Positions 31,323-42,295 of a DNA stretch of 64,000 nt are shown piece by piece (within the stretch, counting starts at the first letter, position 1; the number at the start of each line of letters is the position of its first letter). The stretch is from Heloderma charlesbogerti. Lineage: Eukaryota > Chordata > Lepidosauria > Squamata > Helodermatidae. A program made the translations under genes and the position numbers. The notes beneath the pieces are model-generated. The model saw only the letters and a list, made by a program, of their open reading frames with translations, did not search any database and had not been told where the DNA came from. Where the stretch lies: the NCBI GenBank assembly GCA_026122225.1, contig JANEZZ010002879.1, positions 248,001 through 312,000 of the forward strand. The letters are read 5' to 3'.

Positions 31323-33599
31323 TTTCTGACGGAAGGCAGATTCCCACACTAGCTGTATTGGTGTTGAGAGGCAGCTGCCCATCTGCAGCCCATCCTTTCC
31401 AGATTTCCTCAACCCATTCTGAAGCAGTCTGGCTTGCAGTTGGAGTCAGAGGGCAGGCAATCATAGCCACTTTCGGCTGGGTCTCCATCGCCTTCTTCTT
31501 AGCCAACTTTGGGCAATCTCGCTTCAGGTGGCCCACCTCCTTACAATAATAACAGCCTCCCGCCTGGGGGGGTGGATGTGGCTCTGGGAAGAGGCTCTCG
31601 CTGCCCCCCCTTCAGCTACTCTCGGGAGGCCACTAGTCACTTTGGCCTCATTCCCCGTCTCATTCCCCCATGGTCCAGCTCCTCCAAAAGTAGGGGTGGA
31701 CGAAAGTCACTTACCTGTCCTCGAAGGCCGTTCGCGGTGGGGGGGAGCGCTTCGCTGCTCCCCCCGCGAAGTTCAGGCCGGGGGGGGAGGCTTCCCACCT
31801 TGCCCGGCCGAAATTCAGGCCGGGGGGGAGGCTTCCCGCCTCGCCCGGCCGAAATTCAGGCCGGGGAGGAGGCGCCTCGCCTCGCCCGGCCGCGAACGCG
31901 GAAGTAAAACAAAACAAAAACAAAACGCCCCCTGATAGGCTACGTGACGATTCACGTAGCCTATCATGGCTAGATCTGCAAAGTCAGCCGTGATAGGCTA
32001 CGTGAATCGTCACGTAGCCTATCACGGGTGACTTAAAAAAAAAAAAAAAAGTGTACGCGAATGGCGGCCCCCATAGGGAGCCGCCATTCGCGTTCCTTAT
32101 TTAGTGGCTGTAGTCTACGTAAATGTTTACGTAGACTACGGCGAAAATAAGGGCAACGCAAATAGCATTGCCCTTATTTTCGCCGTAGTCTACGTAAACA
32201 TTTACGTAGACTACAGCCACCAAATAAGGAACGGGAATGGCGGCTCCCTATGGGGGCCGCCATTATCCGTACACTCTTTTTTTTTTTTTTTAAGTCACCC
32301 GTGATAGGCTACGTGATGATTGACGTAGCCTATCACGGCTGACGTTGCAAATCTAGCCATGATAGGTTAAGTGAATCGTCACGTAGCCTATCAGGGGGCG
32401 TTTTGTTTTTTTTTTCTTTCATTACAATGGCAGCGGCGGCAGCCAGTCGAAAGACCGGCTGCCACTCCCGCCTCGCTCGAACACCTGCCGAACCGCCGGC
32501 CGGACCAGCCACCGGGAGGGACATTCGCAAAAGATAAGTCCCGTCCCGGGGGGGGGTGCGGGGGGCGGGGGGGCAGAGGATTTCTCTCCGAAACTTGTTC
32601 GGGGGGCCGAACGCGTTGGCGCTCGGCCCCCCGAAGTTTCGGGGAGAAATTCTCCGCCATCCCTATAAAAGTCCTGGAATGCACAGATTGGGAAGAATCT
32701 CTCTGGTGATGGATGCTCATCTGGTCAGCCATAAGCCCTGCCTCTTGCACAGTCTGGAGGTTTCTATCGCTGACCAGGGCCACCAATTCCAGAGGGAGTA
32801 GGGACAGAAATTGCTCCAGCCCCACCAGCTCCCACAGTTCATCAAAGGAGCAGGCTTCAGCTGCCTCCAACCATATGTCCAAGGCCTTCGCTAATATCGC
32901 CAATAGGGCAACATAGTTCTCCTTCACTACAGGCTGTAAATTCTGGAACAAATGACCACAATGATCAGCAGATAAGCAAAAATGTTGTTTTACAAGGACC
33001 TTAAACATCTTGTAGTCATGGGCAGCTGGTCGAGCCACAGACCCTAATAAATCCACCAATTCTCCTGTAACTTGAGCCCTCAAGAGGGCCATATGTTGGT
33101 GAGGTAGCACGTTTTGATCTTCACAGGCCAGCTTGAACAGAAAGAAAAAGCTTAAAACGTCCTGCCCTGGCTGATAAACAGGAAAATGTTTATGATCCAG
33201 CCAGGCAAACATATTCCTTTCCCCTGGGGGCCCCAACTGAGCTTTCAAGTGCCTCAATTTGCAATTCCATCAGTCTCATCTGCCTGGCAGGAGACTCTTG
33301 AGAAGCATGCCTTCATTCCCCAACACTGTCTGGTAGACTGTCAGGTTCAGAGGCCGGCACTGGGCTCTATTGCATCCCACTAACCGGGGGGGAGGGGCAG
33401 TGGTTAAATCCATGGGCCAATTCTCCACCTCTGCAGCTGTAGCCAGCATTCCACTTCTCCCCAGGCCAGAGGCAGAAGCGTCCACCCCACATTCAATGAC
33501 AGCCGAACTCCTAGCCTCCGCTCCAGGCAGCTCTGAGGAAATGACCTCCTCCTGATCTGATCCACTTCTAGCTGGGGCCTGCATGGTCCCTGACTAATC
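31323..33599 (-). pseudogene. Gypsy-like LTR-retrotransposon gag relic
   Basis: On the minus strand a SCAN-like/capsid-type helical region (about 33260-32670) contains LEQFLSLLP. Further on (about 31555-31512) is a CCHC zinc knuckle of form C-x2-C-x4-H-x4-C (CYYC...GHLKRDC). This order is that of Gag in gypsy-type elements related to the SCAN domain. At least one frameshift lies near 33260-33280. The body is cut by the hAT element at 31691-32665, and its ends abut hAT elements on both sides. No protease, reverse transcriptase or LTR is visible. A domesticated SCAN gene is less likely given the frameshift and insertions. Confidence 0.72.
31691..32665 (-). mobile_element. Compound-palindrome hAT element inside the gag relic
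   Basis: The B end with three G/C-run sub-repeats, then H1, H1, H2, H3, H4, H3, H2, H1, H1 and the A end: a full set, like 10005-10924. Left flank TCCAAAAG and right flank TAAAAGTC agree if two bases were lost from the right copy. The gag text resumes across it on the minus strand. Hairpin arms are well matched, suggesting a fairly young copy. Confidence 0.85.
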
Positions 33600-33607
33600 A
33601 AAACAAC

Positions 33608-34370
33608 TAGGGATGTCAGAGAATTCCGCCACGGATCTCGGTGAGGCTGAATGCCAGTGCATTTGACCCCCGAACTCGGTGGTGGAATGGCCTGCCCCCC
33701 CCCACCCCCGCAGATCCCCCCCGGGACGAGACTTATCTGGGGTGGATCTTCCAGGTGGCGGCTGCTCCGGCGGCAGCTCCGGCGGCAGCTCTGGCGGCAG
33801 CTCCGGCAAAGGTGGTGGCGGCGGCCGGTCTTCCGACTGGCTGCCGCTGCTGCCATTTCCAGGCTTGTGGGGGGGGGGGGAAGACATGATAGGCTACGTA
33901 AAGATTTACGTAGCCTATCATGGCTAGGTTTTTAAAAAAAGAAAAAAATGACATGATAGGCTACGTAAATCTTTTTTAGATTAAATATTTATGTAGGCCA
34001 AAACGAGGAATCAATAAGGGCTGCAAATGGCACCCGCTACGCTATTTGCGTTCCCCTTGATTTTTACCGTCATAGTCTACATAAATATTTATGTAGACTA
34101 AGACGGCCAAAAATAAGGAATGCAAATGGCAGCGGCCGTAGCCGCTGCCATTTGCATATGCGTTGTTTTTTTTTTTATCCAGAGCCCTCTGTGGCAGGAA
34201 ATCTGGTTGCGGACAGCTCTGGCCTGGCCAGGCCGGGCCTGGCTGGCTGCTCCGTGGAGCTGCCACGGAGCACAGCCAGCCATTCAAGGATTCCAGGGGG
34301 GAGGAATGGAGCGCCTCCCCCCCACCATCAACATAATCCGTGAAAGGTAAGTCACTTTCGTACATCCCTA
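33608..34370 (+). mobile_element. Compound-palindrome hAT element, A/B ends, perfect TSD
   Basis: A perfect AAAACAAC duplication (33600-33607 and 34371-34378). The A end carries a GGCGGCAGCTCC triplet repeat (33768-33806). H1 lies at 33886-33922. A second H1 near 33953 breaks off after its left arm (GATAGGCTACGTAAATC) and joins a different module. H4, H3, H2 and the B end follow. Confidence 0.87.
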
Positions 34371-34378
34371 AAAACAAC

Positions 34379-34871
34379 AAAACCTCGGGATTATACAACT
34401 CAATCTTGGTGTCTCCCTCTCCCTAGTTTCTCAGTGCCTTCAACACCCTGAACAACTTCAGTGTCTTATCCCACCACTACCACCATGTGAAGGATTATTG
34501 GTTTCACCCCAACAACCCTGCAAGGTAGGACAGGCCTAACATGGCCACAGTTTTCCCCAAAGTAACCCAGTAGCTCCATCCAGGCCAATAGGCACTGTAT
34601 TTAGCACTGAGGTTATTCAGGTAGACCACACCAACTGAAGGCTGGATAAGAGTTTATTTAAAAGGGAAAGGGCAAAGAGGAAGGAATAGGGGAGAGTTGG
34701 TAGGTTGTACAGGAAATTACAAGCAAAGTCAAACAAATACAAAACTCTAAGCAAAACCAGAAATGCCAAACCTCAAGGCGCACACTCCCAAGAGTAAAAC
34801 ATTAAAGCTAGCTAGTCTATCCTATACATACCAAAATATGGGCCTCTCAGGATAGCCATCGACCAGCAGCA
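34379..34871. other. No gene or classified repeat seen
   Basis: Unique-looking DNA. A CCCAACAACCCTGCAAGGTAGG motif, split across positions about 34509-34530, resembles a common vertebrate LINE-derived phrase but is too short to classify. Confidence 0.3.
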
Positions 34872-34879
34872 CACCCTAG

Positions 34880-35819
34880 TAGGGATGGCGGAGAATTTCT
34901 CCCCGAATCTTCAGGAGGCCGAATGCCAATGCATTCGGCCCCCTGAAATTGGTGGGGAAATTCTCCGCCGGCCCCCCGCCCCCAGGATGGGACTTACCGT
35001 GGCGGAATGTCCCTCTCGGCGGTGAGTCCTGGCAGCGGTTCGGCGGCGGTTCGGCGGGGGCAGGGGCAGCGGATGGTCTCCCAACCGGCTGCCACCACTG
35101 CCATTGCAAAAATAAACAGTAAAGTAAAAAACACACACACACACACACACACACCCGTGATAGGCTACGTAATGATTTACGTAGCCTATCACGGCTAGAT
35201 TTCCAAAGTCAGCCGTGATAGGCTACATAAATGGTCACGTAGCCTATCACGGGTGACTTTGAAAAAAAAAAAAAAAAAGCACGTACGCAAATGGTGGCGC
35301 CCCATGGGCGCCGCCATTTGCATTCCTTATTTGGTCCCAGTAGTCTACGTAAAGATTTACATAGACTACAGTGAAAATAAGGGAATGCTATTTGCATTGC
35401 CCTTATTTTCGCCGTAGTCTACGTAAATCTTTACGTAGACTAGACGTGTCAAAATAAGGAACGCAAATGGTGGTCCCCATGGGAGCCACCATTTGCGTAT
35501 GCACTTTTTTTTTTTTCAAAGTCACCCGTGATAGGGTACGTGACGATTTACATAGCCTATCACGGCTGACTTTGGAAATCTAGCCGTGATAGGCTACGTA
35601 AATTGTTACGTAGCCTATCACGGGTGTGTGTGTTTTTTGTTTTTTGTTTACTTTTTTTTCGCGGCCGGGTAGACGGGGCTCTTCTACCCGGCCTGAATTT
35701 CGCCGGCGAGGGATGGGGTGCCTCCCCCCCGGCCTGAACATCGGGGGGAGAACCGAAGCGCCTCCCCACCACCACGAAGCAAGCTTCGAGAACAGGTAAG
35801 GGACTTTCGTCCATCCCTA
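34880..35819 (+). mobile_element. Compound-palindrome hAT element, complete, perfect TSD
   Basis: A perfect CACCCTAG duplication (34872-34879 and 35820-35827). The A end is at the left (34880-35105). A (CA)n tract at 35130-35154 replaces the usual A tract. Then H1 35156-35192, H1 35213-35250, H2 35282-35323, H3 35339-35372, H4, H3 35417-35446, H2 35460-35499, H1 35526-35563, H1 35583-35620, and the B end to 35819. It is the mirror orientation of 10005-10924 with the same order. Confidence 0.9.
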
Positions 35820-35827
35820 CACCCTAG

Positions 35828-36394
35828 TACTGTCAGGGCCAGAAGAGACACACGCCCCTTCCTTCGATCTCTTTTTATTGTCTAGACCTAACAACTCCAG
35901 GCAGATTTGGAGCACCCAATCCAACCCCAGTCCCAGGTCACCCCATCCCACCCTCCCAAGGAGGTTGCATCTTCCCACCAGGCATGGCTGTTATCACTTT
36001 CCCAGTTAGACAGAGCAACTCGTGGCCTTGAGCTGCCAGGCTGAAAAATAGCCAAAACCCATCAACCTCCAGGTGGCAGCTGTATATGTGACTGCCCCAG
36101 TGGCCCTCAAAATTCTTACTCTATTAACTCATTCTTGACAGATACCATAATGAATGTCACTACACAATCCACTAAACATAGACAAGTTGGATTTCACAAA
36201 ATCTGGACAATCCTTGTTCTGTGCACCCACCTAGACTTACTGTCCTAAGTTGCTTTGTAAGCTTTATGAGTGAGTACAGATTTGAACCTGATTCTCCACA
36301 GCCCAACTCTTGCACTCTGACCACTACCACACTAGAGCTTAAGGTTGACTGGATCTTAGGTTGAGGTTGCTTAACTTCTATCGAGGACTTCAGT
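35828..36394. other. No gene or classified repeat seen
   Basis: Contains 'tccaggtggcagctgtatat'-type phrases but no motif I can assign. No coding evidence. Confidence 0.3.
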
Positions 36395-36402
36395 TTTCCA
36401 AT

Positions 36403-36794
36403 TAGGGATGTCAGAGAAATCTGCAGTGGAACCAAATGAGTTCGGATTTTTAGGAATCTGCCCCATGGATTCCACAGCAGACTGGCTTTTCCCTGCCACA
36501 CAGTTTCCGTGGACTTGCAGACCATTTTTCTTACCTTTGGGAATTGTGCACAAAAATAAAAACAACAGATGAAAAACGTGCATTTCCCCCATAGGCTAAA
36601 GTGTGAAAATGCACATTTTGGGTGGATTTGTGCATTTTGGATGAATTTGTGTATTTTTGCACATGTGAATTTGTGCAAATTTGGAAGCTAAAAAAGAAAT
36701 CCAGTTCTGGTGATGGGTGGACAATGGAACAAATGGTGCCTGACAACCTGTGAAACACAGACAGAACAAATTTTGCACAATCCATATAACCCTA
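36403..36794. mobile_element. hAT-type element, TAGGGATGTCAGAGAAATC end, perfect TSD
   Basis: A perfect TTTCCAAT duplication (36395-36402 and 36795-36802). The left terminus is close to the A end for about 20 bp and then diverges. The right terminus has decayed to ..ATATAACCCTA. The interior is A/T-rich with GTGCATTTT and GTGAATTTGTGC repeats and no H1-H4 hairpins. It shares terminal sequence, but not the core, with the palindromic family. Confidence 0.78.
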
Positions 36795-36802
36795 TTTCCA
36801 AT

Positions 36803-37590
36803 TGGTAGTGCCAAACATTTTGTCATTCCTCACCAAGATAATCCACTCTTTTGTTTCAGTGAGAAGCAAAAGGAATGCACATGGAGGCAAATGGGGTGTC
36901 CACCTGAGATGCTTGATCATTTCTCTGATTAATGCATTTAATCATTTCTCTGTAGAGATTCAGCCTCATAAACAATTTCCTTGAGGCATCTTATGGTCCT
37001 TACCTGTGGCGGTTATGAATGAATCAGGGTGTAATTTCTCAATGGCTTTAATTATCCTAGATAAATGTTAAAAAGAGATGCACCAAAGCCAGAGATAACT
37101 CAGGCACCTGCAGTTAAGATTGTGAACACTATGACCTATTTATTTATTTATTTATTAAATTTATTAATCGCCCATCCGGCTGGTCACTCATTCCACCACT
37201 CTCCTCAGATATATTGTGAATGGGCATTTGTCAAAATGATATGGAGATTATAAGGTACATTGAATACTGAGGCATTTAAATGAATTATGTTCCTGCTACT
37301 TTAATTGAGTCCATCAGTTGTATTATCTGCCATTTTACTGTTTATTTTTTCTGCATGTGTTCTGAGAAGGAGGGGGAGGAGGATTATTTTTAATTATATT
37401 TTTTACATAGTATTTTATCCCATTCTTTATCTATTTATTATATTTTTACCCAGCTTTCATCCAATGAACTCAGGACAATGTATATGGCTCCTTTACCCAT
37501 GTTATCCTCCATTGTTGTAATTGGTGTAGAGATATTTAGTGTAAAGCACACAACTCCATATACATAATAATTGTTATAAGATATGGATGT
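36803..37590. other. Intergenic DNA with a LINE 3' tail
   Basis: A (TTTA)n tract at about 37136-37158 runs into 'aatcgcccatccggctggtc', an antisense LINE terminus. No gene is supported. Confidence 0.4.
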
Positions 37591-37591
37591 C

Positions 37592-40122
37592 ACTCCCCTT
37601 CATTCCCCTCCCGTTCATGGATCACTGCCTTGTGGTGAAGGGGCTTGCGTAACTCAGTGAAGCCATAAGCTATGCCATGCAGGGCCACCCAAGATGGACA
37701 GGTCATGGCAGAGAGTTCTGACAAAATGTGATTCAATGGAGAAGGAAATGGCAACCCACTCCAGTATTCTTGCCAAGAAAACCCCATGGAACGTATCACA
37801 AGGCTAAAAGATATGATGCTCGAAGATAAGCCCCTAATATTTATTTATTTATTTATTTATTTCTATATCGCCCAATAGCCAAAGCTCTCTCTCCCCTAAG
37901 ATCAGAAGGTGCCCAATATACTACTGGGAAAGAGCAGAGGGGATTTCCAAGTAGCGCCAGAAAGAGTGAAGCGGCTGGGCCAAAGTCAAAAGGACACTCA
38001 GCTGTGGATGTGTCAGGGGGTGAAAAGAAAGTCCGATGCTGTAAAGAACAATATTGTTTAGGAACCTGGAATGTAAGATCAATGAATCAAGGTAAGCTGG
38101 AGGTGGTCAAACATGAGATGGCAAGATTGAACATCGACATCGTGGGTATCAGCAAACTAAAATGGACAAGCATGGGCGAATTTAATTCAGGTGACCATTA
38201 TATCTACTACTGTGGGCAAGAATCCCTTAGAAGAAATGGAGTAGCACTCATAGTCAACAAAAGGGTGGGAAAAGCAGTACTGGGGTACAGTCTCAAAAAT
38301 GACAGAATGATCTCGGTACGAATCCAAGGCAAACCATTCAACATCACAGTAATTCAAGTTTATGCCCCAACCACTGATGCCGAAGAAGCTGAGGTTGATC
38401 GGTTCTATGAAGACCTACAACACCTTCTAGAACTAGCACCAAAAAAAGATGTCCTCTTCATCATAGGGGATTGGAATGCTAAAGTAGGAAGTCGAGAAAT
38501 CACTGGGATAACCAGCAAGCATGGCCTTGGTGTACAAAATGAAGCAGGACAAAGGCTAATAGAGTTTTGCCAAGAGAACACGCTGATCATAGCAAACACT
38601 CTTTTCCAACAGCACAAGAGGCAACTCTACACATGGGCATCATCAGATGGTCAATATCGAAACCAGATTGCTTATGTCCTTTGCAGCCAAAGATGGAGAA
38701 GCTCTATACAGTCAGTCAAAACAAGACCTGGAGCTGACTGTGGCTCAGATCATGAGCTACTTGTTGCAAAATTTCAGCTTAAATTGAAGACCATAAGGAA
38801 AACCACTAAACCATGCACGTATGACCTAAATCATATCCCTTATAAGTATACAGTGGAGGTGAGGAATAGATTCAAGGGATTAGACCTGATAGACAGAGTG
38901 CCTGAGGAACTATGGACAGAGGTCTGTAACATTGTTCAGGAGGCAGCAACTCAATCTACCCCAAAGAAAAAGAAATGCCAGAAAGCAAAGTGGCTGTCTG
39001 ATGAGGCTTTACAAGTAGCTGAGGAAAGAAGGGAAGTGAAAAGCAAGGGAGAAAGGGGAAGATATATCCAACTGAATGCAGAGTTCCAGAGAATAGCAAG
39101 GAGAGACAAGAAGGCCTTCTTAAATGAACAATGCAAAGAAATCGAAGAAAACAATAGAATGGGAAAGACTAGAGATCTCTTCAAGAAAATCGGAGATCTC
39201 AAGGGAACGTTTTGTGCAAAGATGGGCACGATAAAGGACAAAGAAGGCAGGGACCTAACAGAAGCAGATGAGATTAAGAAGAGGTGGAAAGAATACACAG
39301 AAGAACTTTACAGGAAACATCTTAATGTCCCTGATAGCCATGAGATTGCGGTCACTGAACTTGAGCTGGACATCCTAGAAAGTGAAGTCAAGTGGGCCGT
39401 AGGAAGCATTACTAACAAGAAAGCTAGCGGAGATGACAGTATTCCAGCTGAGCTATTTAAGATCCTAAAAGATGATGCTGTTAAAGTGCTGCACTCAATA
39501 TGCCAACAAATTTGGAACACTCAACAATGGCCACAAGACTGGAAAAGGTCAGTTTCCATTCCAATTCCAAAGAAGGGCAATGCCAAAGAGTGATCAAACT
39601 ACTGTACAATTGTGCTCATTTCACATGCCAGGAAGGTGATGCTCAAAATCCTGCAAGCTAGGCTTCAGCAGTATGTGAAGTGAGAACTACTGGAAGTACA
39701 AGCTGGGTTTTGAAGAGGCAGAGGAACTAGAGATCAAATCGCCAACATTCACTAGATCATGGAGAAAGCAAGAGAATTCCAGAAAAACATCTATTTCTGC
39801 TTCATTGACTATGCTAAAGCCTTTGATTGTGTGGATCACAACAAACTGTGGCAAATTCTGAAAGAGATGGGAGCACCAGACCACCTTACCTGTCTCCTGA
39901 GCAATGTGTAAGAGGGTCAAGAAGCAACAGTAAGAACCATACATGGAACAACCAATTGGTTTAAAATTGGGAAAGGAGTACAACAAGGCTGTATATTGTC
40001 GCCCTGCCTATTTAATTTATATGAAGAGTACATCATGAGAAACACTGGGTTGGATGAATAGCCTAGCCTGCTATGGTCCATGGGGTAGCAAAGAGTCAGA
40101 CACGACTTAACGACTGAACAAC
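37592..40122 (+). mobile_element. BovB LINE, second copy, 5' region present, internally deleted
   Basis: It begins in the BovB 5' region with 'tcatggatcactgccttgtg' and 'ggccacccaagatggacagg', which the first copy lacks. A (TTTA)n-linked LINE tail is inserted at about 37838-37898. The coding body is followed by a junction at about 40063, where the text jumps from the region after the RT active site to the extreme 3' end ('ctatggtccatggggta'). Roughly 770 bp are missing relative to the first copy. It ends in GACTGAACAACAA. Confidence 0.9.
38004..39593 (+). pseudogene. BovB ORF2 relic: endonuclease open, RT broken
   Basis: 529 codons stay open through the endonuclease and the start of the RT, matching the first copy closely. 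The frame stops at the codon after AKE, where the other copy has Cys (TGT became TGA). Further stops and losses follow downstream, and the region after the YADD box is deleted. In the endonuclease, NQIDY reads NQIAY, so a conserved aspartate is lost, while GDWNAKVG and SDH remain. It is not expected to be active. Confidence 0.88.
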
Positions 40123-40129
40123 AAATGAA

Positions 40130-40661
40130 TATAATCTTTATTCTTTCATTATTACTGTCAGATTTATATAAATACTGTTACAATCATGTTCTGCTGAGCA
40201 TTCACTCTTTGGCTGCCTCACCCACTTTGGGATAAAAAAGTTGTGAATTTGCTGTTTGGTGAGCAAGTTGTACACATAAATTCATGCATCTGCCCACCTT
40301 AACTACTGAACTAAAGTGTGAATGAACAGATGTGAATTAAAATACAAGTATATCATCAGGATGGGGCTATCTTTATGCAAAGCTGATAAATGGCCTCTGG
40401 GCACTGTATGGAATTCTCCCAAGTGTTTCAATATTAATTGCCAAGAACTATTCTGCATTCCGTCCTTTCAATGCCCTACATAAGATGCATCATTAATGGA
40501 AAATATTCTTCTATAATTAATGAGGGTTAGATGAGTGTGTGTGTGCGTCCATGTGTATATGCATGCGTGTGTCTATGCATGGTCAAGTTTTCACGAAAGA
40601 ATTTCCATCTTAAAGCCATCATAAAATCTGTCAAAAGAGCGATGAGCAGAACAGCAGCAGT
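40130..40661. other. No gene or classified repeat seen
   Basis: AT-rich, with a GTGTGTGTGCG stretch near 40533. No supported feature. Confidence 0.35.
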
Positions 40662-40669
40662 ACTGGGAC

Positions 40670-41023
40670 TAGGAATGGTTGAGAAATGGATTTATCCATT
40701 TCATATAATGTGTGCAGATCTAAATGTGTGCAGATCCAAATACAATTTTTGGTCAGAAGTACATACATTTCTGAGCTTACGATGCATTCCATGAAACTAT
40801 GTGTCCATTAAAATGCACATATTCGAAAAATGTGCAAAGAAAACTGCATACTTTTCTGAAATGTACACAAACACACTTTAGTCACTTGGTGCATGAATAC
40901 GAAGTTGTATACATTTGAAAAATGTGCACAAAAATACACATAGAACAGGGAAAGAATGTGCTTGGCTGTGGAAAACAAACAAACAAAAGAAGTTTGATGA
41001 GCTTGACAGACCTGTCCATCCTT
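40670..41023. mobile_element. hAT-type element, TAGGAATG ends
   Basis: TAGGAATGGTTGAGAAATGG at the left and CTGTCCATCCTTA at the right, flanked by ACTGGGAC (40662-40669) and ATTGGGAC (41024-41031), one mismatch. The A/T-rich interior repeats 'aaaaatgtgcaaagaaaact' and 'aaaaatgtgcacaaaaatac'. It is non-coding. Confidence 0.65.
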
Positions 41024-41031
41024 AATTGGGA

Positions 41032-41567
41032 CTCATCTTCATCTCTGCTACCCAGTTACTAAAGAAAGGAGGAGGAGGAGGAGGAGGAAGAACCACTTTC
41101 CTTTTTTTTTTCATTTTTCCCATTAGTTATCAATATCAGTTCCAAACCACAGAAAGCACAGACTCATTGCCTACAGCCTTACAATCTAATAAATATTAGG
41201 GCTGCTAGGGGAATGTAATATATTCAAATCCCATATAAACTGACCTGATTCATACCTTCTTAACTTATTTATCCACTGGATTTTGCACTTCCCAAATTTT
41301 CCAGGACATTTTCTTTGGCTCTTAAAAAAGTATCAAAATGCATTTAGAAATGTGTAATGTGAGAAAAATGTTAAGACATATGTATTTTAAACCAATTTAA
41401 ATGCATATGTTCATGTGAATCAAGGGGTTCTACATGGTGATCAGAGACTGAAGCTGGACCCCCAGTCTCTGCCCTGGTGTCACATGGCTGAGCTGGTCCA
41501 TCTGATGCTTTCAAAGAATGTGTATATTAGGCAATTTACATTTTACATGTGTGTGTGTGTGGGGGAC

Positions 41568-41599
<32 letters not shown>

Positions 41600-41912
41600 G
41601 GGGAGGGAGAGGGATGGATGGATGGATGGATGGATGGATGAAAAGGCATGTAAAGTTAGATGCAAAATTGCAAACATGTTTTGTTTTTTAAACATTCTAA
41701 AAGTTTGGGATGAGCCAAACATAAGACTGGAAAAATGTGAAACTGAGAAAAATAAAGAAAAATAACACAATCACGAAGGAACAATGGACTAGAAATTGCC
41801 ACAAAAGCACTGTTACTAGTGATGAATCAATCTGTTTGATTTGTTCCAAACTCTGAGAGCTTAAAAGTGAGAGGCCCCTCATTTCTCAGTGTCAACTGTA
41901 AATAAACAATTA
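41032..41912. other. Intergenic DNA with (GGA)n and (GA)n/(GGAT)n microsatellites
   Basis: A GGA run lies at about 41069-41091, a GA tract at about 41569-41606 and GGAT units at about 41611-41640. No gene signal. Confidence 0.6.
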
Positions 41913-42285
41913 TAGGGATGGATGGACTCACCTGTACCCAGCCTGTATAAATGGGCTCCTTAAGGCTACCCATTATGTAACATTACCTACCCGAAAATGC
42001 CCCAGCTGCCATTCTTGCACACAATGGTTGCTCACCAGGAGGATGGGGCAGCTGCCAGATGCTCACTGAGCCACGGGGTGCTCACTGAGCAGGTCTGTGA
42101 GCACCCCATGGTTCGGCAAGCAGGGTCTGGGAAGGCAGGTGACAGGGAGTCCATCAGATTCCATCACCTTCCACAGATTCTCACAACATCCATAAGCAAT
42201 CATCTGATTTGCTTTACACAAATGGCACAATCTCAATTGTTGTTTGTGTGCTTTTCCCTATGCCCAAATTGAATTAACATCCCTA
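41913..42285. mobile_element. hAT-type element related to 12985-13432
   Basis: It starts TAGGGATGGATGGACTCACC, the same 5' sequence as 12985-13432, and ends TTAACATCCCTA. It shares the inner phrases 'aaaatgccccagctgccatt' and 'gcacacaatggttgc'. Flanks AACAATTA and TTGATTGC do not match. The right side abuts a CR1 truncation point, so the duplication may have been altered. Confidence 0.6.
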
Positions 42286-42295
42286 TTGATTGCAA

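Noticed and set aside
32391..33257. A 288-codon minus-strand frame as an intact host gene
   Set aside because: Its last ~90 codons run into the palindromic hAT element, and upstream gag sequence is in another frame. It is a gag relic read into a transposon.
8514..35819. Regularly spaced palindromic repeats resembling a CRISPR array
   Set aside because: The repeats differ in sequence in a fixed order, are mirrored about a centre, lie between transposon ends with 8-bp duplications, and have no constant-length unique spacers. The genome is a vertebrate's.
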